Origin: Agrobacterium vaccinii
GTDB taxonomy: Bacteria; Pseudomonadota; Alphaproteobacteria; Rhizobiales; Rhizobiaceae
Direction of reading: 5' to 3'
DNA length: 64,000 nucleotides
NCBI RefSeq assembly: GCF_021310995.1
Contig: NZ_CP054150.1
Coordinates: 2,542,001-2,606,000 of the forward strand
Made by a program: the position numbers and the translations under genes. Numbering within the stretch: the first letter of the stretch is position 1; every line of letters starts with the position of its first letter. The notes beneath the pieces were generated by a model. That model saw nothing but the letters and a program-made list of their open reading frames with translations, had not been told where the DNA came from and made no database searches. Positions 60,634 to 64,000 of this stretch are shown piece after piece.

Positions 60634-61466
60634 AAGCGCCACTCCAACTGACGGTCCAGAACCGGCAGCGGATGCCTTTTCTCGCCAATCTTCGGCAAGC
60701 AATTGAGCAGCCCGCGCGTATAGGGGTGATGGGCGTTGTCGAGATTGGCAGCCTGAAGCTCTTCCACCACACGGCCCGCATACATGACGAGGACGCGGTC
60801 GCAGAAGGACGAGACAAGCCGCAGATCATGGGAGATGAAGATGAGGCCCATGCCGCGATCTCGCACCAGCTTGTCGAGAATGCCCAGCACTTCCAGCTGC
60901 ACCGTCACATCCAGCGCCGAGGTCGGCTCGTCGGCAATCAACAGTTCCGGACCGCAGACCAGCATCATGGCGATCATGACGCGCTGGCCCATGCCGCCGG
61001 AGACTTCGTGCGGGTAAAGCCCGTAGACGCGTTCCGGCTCACGGATCTGCACCGCCTCCAGCATGTCCAGCGCCCGCTGTTTGGCCGCCGATGTGCCGAT
61101 GCGTTCATGCGTTTGCAGGGTTTCCACGATCTGGCGACCGATGGTCATGACGGGGTTCAGCGAATATTTCGGGTCCTGCAGGATCATGCCGATGCGCTTG
61201 CCGCGAATGCTGCGGCGCTGTTTGGCCGAGGCTTTCAAGAGATCGATATCGCCAAAACGCAGGGCATCCGCCTCGATTTTCGCAGACGGCGGCGTCAGCC
61301 CCATAATGGCGCGCCCGGTCTGGGATTTGCCGGAGCCGGATTCGCCGACGATGCCGAGACGCTCCTTGCCGAGCGTAAACGACACGCCGCGCACCGCTTC
61401 CACCAGCCCGGTGCGGGTGGGAAAGGAGACGCGCAGGTTTTCGACCGTGAGAAGTGGCGCACTCAT
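60630..61466 (-). CDS. Peptide-type ABC ATPase, DppD-like (system 1)
   Basis: This 278-residue ATPase has Walker A GESGSGKSQ, signature VSGGMGQRV, Walker B LLIADEPTSALD and H-loop ISHDLRL. The oligopeptide-transporter C-terminal motif NAHHPYTRGLLNCLP is present. It overlaps both neighbours by four bases. Confidence 0.92.
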   Translation of the reverse strand: MSAPLLTVENLRVSFPTRTGLVEAVRGVSFTLGKERLGIVGESGSGKSQTGRAIMGLTPPSAKIEADALRFGDIDLLKASAKQRRSIRGKRIGMILQDPKYSLNPVMTIGRQIVETLQTHERIGTSAAKQRALDMLEAVQIREPERVYGLYPHEVSGGMGQRVMIAMMLVCGPELLIADEPTSALDVTVQLEVLGILDKLVRDRGMGLIFISHDLRLVSSFCDRVLVMYAGRVVEELQAANLDNAHHPYTRGLLNCLPKIGEKRHPLPVLDRQLEWRL

Positions 61467-62395
61467 TGGCCTGCCTCCTTCGGGTCCAGCGCATCACGCA
61501 GACCATCGCCCAGCAGGTTGAAGCCGAGGCTGACGATGAGAATGGCAATGCCCGGCATTGCCGCGACCCACCATTGGTCGAGAATGAAGCGGCGACCGGA
61601 TGCGATCATCGCGCCCCATTCCGGCAGCGGCGGCTGTGCGCCGAGGCCTAGGAAGCCAAGACCGGCGGCGGTTAGAATGATGCCCGCCATGTCCAGCGTC
61701 ACACGCACGATGAGCGAAGACATGCAGAGCGGCATGACGTGTTTGAGCACGATGCGCCACGGCGATGCGCCCATGAGCTGCACCGCCGCGATGAAATCGG
61801 AATGGCGAAACGTCATGGTTTCGGCGCGCGCAATACGCGCATAGGGCGGCCATGAGGTGATGGCGATGGCCAGCACGGCATTCTCGATGCCCGGCCCGAG
61901 TGCCGCGACCAGCGCCAGCGCCAGAACGAGTTTCGGGAAAGCGAGGAAGATATCAGTGATGCGCATCAATACGGCATCCACCCAACCACCGGCATAACCG
62001 GCAACGGTGCCGACGATGAGGCCGACGGGAGCGGCGATGATGGCAACCAGCAGAACCACGAACAGCGTCAACCGCGAACCGTGGATGAGGCGCGAGAGAA
62101 TATCGCGACCCTGATCATCCGTGCCGAGCAGATAGCCTGCGCTGCCGGGTGGCAGCAGGCGGGCGTTGCGCAGATCGCCCTGCACGGCGGAATGCGGGGC
62201 CAGCACATTGGCAAAAATCGCGACCAGCACCAGTGCGAGAATGATACCGAGACCGGCCAGCGCCAGCCGGTTTTCCGAAAAGCGCCGCCAGATGACGTAG
62301 GCGCGGCCAAGCCTTGCCTGACCGCGCGATGCGGGACGGTCGGACAGCAGCCATTCGCGGCTGTAGGGTTTCAATGGTGTCGAAGCTGTCGTCAT
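61463..62395 (-). CDS. Peptide-type ABC permease, DppC-like (system 1)
   Basis: This 310-residue permease has LLGTDDQGRDILSRLIHGSRL after the first helix, and it ends FNLLGDGLRDALDPKEAGQ. It overlaps the DppB-like gene and the DppD-like gene by four bases each, so system 1 is tightly coupled. Confidence 0.92.
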   Translation of the reverse strand: MTTASTPLKPYSREWLLSDRPASRGQARLGRAYVIWRRFSENRLALAGLGIILALVLVAIFANVLAPHSAVQGDLRNARLLPPGSAGYLLGTDDQGRDILSRLIHGSRLTLFVVLLVAIIAAPVGLIVGTVAGYAGGWVDAVLMRITDIFLAFPKLVLALALVAALGPGIENAVLAIAITSWPPYARIARAETMTFRHSDFIAAVQLMGASPWRIVLKHVMPLCMSSLIVRVTLDMAGIILTAAGLGFLGLGAQPPLPEWGAMIASGRRFILDQWWVAAMPGIAILIVSLGFNLLGDGLRDALDPKEAGQ

Positions 62396-63459
62396 CGGCT
62401 GCGCGTCCTTGGATCGAGCGTCCGGTAGAGCAGATCGGACAGGAGATTGATGCTGATGAACACAGCGCCAATCACGATGGTACCGCCGAGAACGGCGTTC
62501 ATATCCGCATTCTGCAAGGAATTGGTGATGTAGAGGCCGAGCCCCGGCCAGGAGAAGATGGTTTCCGTCAAAACGGACCCTTCCAGCAACCCGGCATAGG
62601 ACAGAACGATGACCGTCAACAGCGGCACGGCGGCATTGCGCAGGGCGTGAAACCAGATGATGCGAGTTTCCGAAAGGCCCTTGGCGCGGGCGGCGACGAT
62701 GTATTCCTGGCTCAGTTCATTGAGCATGAAGGAACGCGTCATGCGGCTGATATAGGCCAGCGAAAAATACCCCAGCAATCCGGCAGGCAGAATGATGTGG
62801 CGAAAGAGGTCCCACAGCACATCCCATTGCCCCTGCCAGAAGGCATCCAGCAGGTAAAAGCCTGTCACCGGCGTGAAGGTGAATTCGTAGACGATGTCCA
62901 TGCGGCCGGGATAAGCGACCCAGTTCAGCTTGGCGTAAAACACCAGCAGCGCCAGCAGGCCGAGCCAGAAGATCGGCACGGAATAACCGACGAGACCGAT
63001 AATGCGCACGATCTGGTCTATGATGCTGCCGCGCTTGACGGCGGCGAGAACGCCGAGCGGAATGCCGAAGACGGCACCGATCAGCGTGCCGATGGTGGCA
63101 AGCTCGATGGTGGCGGGAAAGACCCGGATGATATCGGTCATCACAGGATTTGTGGTCAGCACCGATGTGCCGAAATCACCGGATAGAGCCTGCTTGATAT
63201 AAAGGAAAAACTGCTGCCAGAGCGGCAGATTGAGGCCGAGTTCCTCGCGCACGCGCTCCACGACATGGGCAGGCGCACGGTCTCCCACGATCGCCAAGGC
63301 GGGATCGATGGGGATGACACGACCAATGAAGAAGGTCACCGCCAACAACCCCAAAAAGGTGGTGATGACGGTGACGAGGAAGCCGATGACGGCAGTCAGG
63401 CGCTTGTTGGCGCGGCTTTTGCCGCGCCTTGGCCTTGGCACTGTTTCAATGATGGTCAC
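62392..63459 (-). CDS. Peptide-type ABC permease, DppB-like (system 1)
   Basis: This 355-residue permease has a basic N-terminal extension (RPRRGKSRANKRL), six helices and an EAA-type loop (QEYIVAARAKGLSETRIIWFHALRNAAVPLL). It follows the binding-protein gene by 18 bases and overlaps the DppC-like gene by four. Confidence 0.92.
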   Translation of the reverse strand: MTIIETVPRPRRGKSRANKRLTAVIGFLVTVITTFLGLLAVTFFIGRVIPIDPALAIVGDRAPAHVVERVREELGLNLPLWQQFFLYIKQALSGDFGTSVLTTNPVMTDIIRVFPATIELATIGTLIGAVFGIPLGVLAAVKRGSIIDQIVRIIGLVGYSVPIFWLGLLALLVFYAKLNWVAYPGRMDIVYEFTFTPVTGFYLLDAFWQGQWDVLWDLFRHIILPAGLLGYFSLAYISRMTRSFMLNELSQEYIVAARAKGLSETRIIWFHALRNAAVPLLTVIVLSYAGLLEGSVLTETIFSWPGLGLYITNSLQNADMNAVLGGTIVIGAVFISINLLSDLLYRTLDPRTRSR

Positions 63460-63477
63460 TGGATCAATCCTGCCGGA

Positions 63478-64000
63478 CTATTCCTTGGAGACCGGGTAGA
63501 CATAGTTGGTGTCGAAGCTTGGTCCAAGCTTCAAACCTTTGACCTTATTGGAGAAACCGGCGATTTCCGTCTTCTGCTCGATGACGACGAACGGGCCGCT
63601 TTCCAGAACCTTTTTCTGAAGGTCCTGATACATGGCCGCGCGCTTAGCGTTGTCCTTTTCGAGAAGCGCAGCTTGTGTCTGCTTCGTCAGCTCAGGCACG
63701 TCCCAGGCATTGCGCCATGCCAGCGTCTTGTTCTTGCCTGCGTCCGAATTGTCGTAGTTGATGGTGAAGGTTTCAGCATTGGAGTTCGGGTCGAAATAGT
63801 CGGAACCCCAGTCACCGATGTAGATGTCATGCTGACGCGCGCGGTATTTCGTCAGCGTCTGCTTGCCATCACCGGGAATGATTTCCAGCTTGATACCGGC
63901 CTGCGCTAGGGTCTGCTGCATGTTTTCGGCAATGCCCGTGACCGGCTGGGTGTTGCGCACATCCATAGAAACGGTGAAGCCATCCTTCAGGCCTGCCTTT
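63478..64000 (-). CDS. ABC peptide-type substrate-binding protein, C-terminal part only (system 1)
   Basis: The frame is open to the right edge of the window, so only about the last 174 residues are seen. Pattern and position identify an SBP_bac_5 protein: DIYIGDWGSDYFDPNSNAETF, an ATP-binding-free periplasmic end with TKQTQAALLEKDNAKRAAMYQDLQKKVLESGPFVVIEQ. It is the first gene of the system 1 operon. Confidence 0.88.
   Translation of the reverse strand, partial: KAGLKDGFTVSMDVRNTQPVTGIAENMQQTLAQAGIKLEIIPGDGKQTLTKYRARQHDIYIGDWGSDYFDPNSNAETFTINYDNSDAGKNKTLAWRNAWDVPELTKQTQAALLEKDNAKRAAMYQDLQKKVLESGPFVVIEQKTEIAGFSNKVKGLKLGPSFDTNYVYPVSKE

Noticed and set aside
1..64000. tRNA, rRNA, CRISPR, prophage or attachment sites
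   Set aside because: No cloverleaf, repeat-spacer array or integrase was recognised; a dedicated tRNA scan would be decisive.

Overview
The window reads as a chromosomal segment of an alphaproteobacterium of the family Rhizobiaceae (Agrobacterium/Rhizobium type). The basis is the gene content: a SitABCD-type metal importer with a Mur/Fur-like box, an Smo-type polyol ABC transporter with an mtlK-like dehydrogenase, a xylose-isomerase pathway with a LacI regulator, ExoD, and three families of palindromic intergenic repeats. One of these matches the size and two-palindrome plan of the rhizobial RIME elements. No phage, plasmid or conjugation genes are seen, and no tRNA, rRNA or CRISPR was recognised.

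Layout. 1-10 kb: a cut-off NicO Ni/Co exporter, two tandem paralogous membrane proteins of unknown function, a GNAT enzyme, an EmrAB-type efflux pair divergent from its likely TetR repressor, a TerC protein, a small unknown protein and an SLC13/TrkA-C transporter. 10-18 kb: gltX and lysS, an IS481-family element inside a RIME-like repeat, trhO, an overlapping CYTH/CHAD pair, and eda. 18-24 kb: a DUF533 gene whose ribosome binding site lies in a perfect hairpin, a LacI regulator, xylB and xylA, and a candidate structured RNA. 24-31 kb: nitroreductase, metNIQ, a CHASE4-GGDEF-EAL protein and a membrane-anchored His/Gly-rich protein.

31-45 kb: sitABCD, a DUF1328 protein, an IS4-family element inside another RIME-like repeat, an SDR with divergent iclR, tal divergent from a SorC regulator, a ParDE-like toxin-antitoxin pair, an Ada-like repair protein, DUF2244, nth, a CysZ-like protein and an RpiR regulator. 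45-54 kb: a minus-strand polyol locus (SorC regulator, smoEFGK, polyol dehydrogenase, HAD phosphatase, FGGY kinase). 54-64 kb: exoD and two oligopeptide-type ABC systems. One of these lacks its own ATPases; the other runs off the right edge.

Carbon flow links many genes. XylA/XylB and the polyol dehydrogenase/FGGY kinase feed the pentose phosphate pathway, where transaldolase acts, and Eda completes the Entner-Doudoroff route. Each uptake module has a regulator beside it. The most notable non-coding observations are two unrelated insertion sequences in the same hairpin loop of the same repeat family, repeats that abut start codons and appear to supply the Shine-Dalgarno sequence, and a divergent emrA/tetR promoter pair with one operator over each predicted start.
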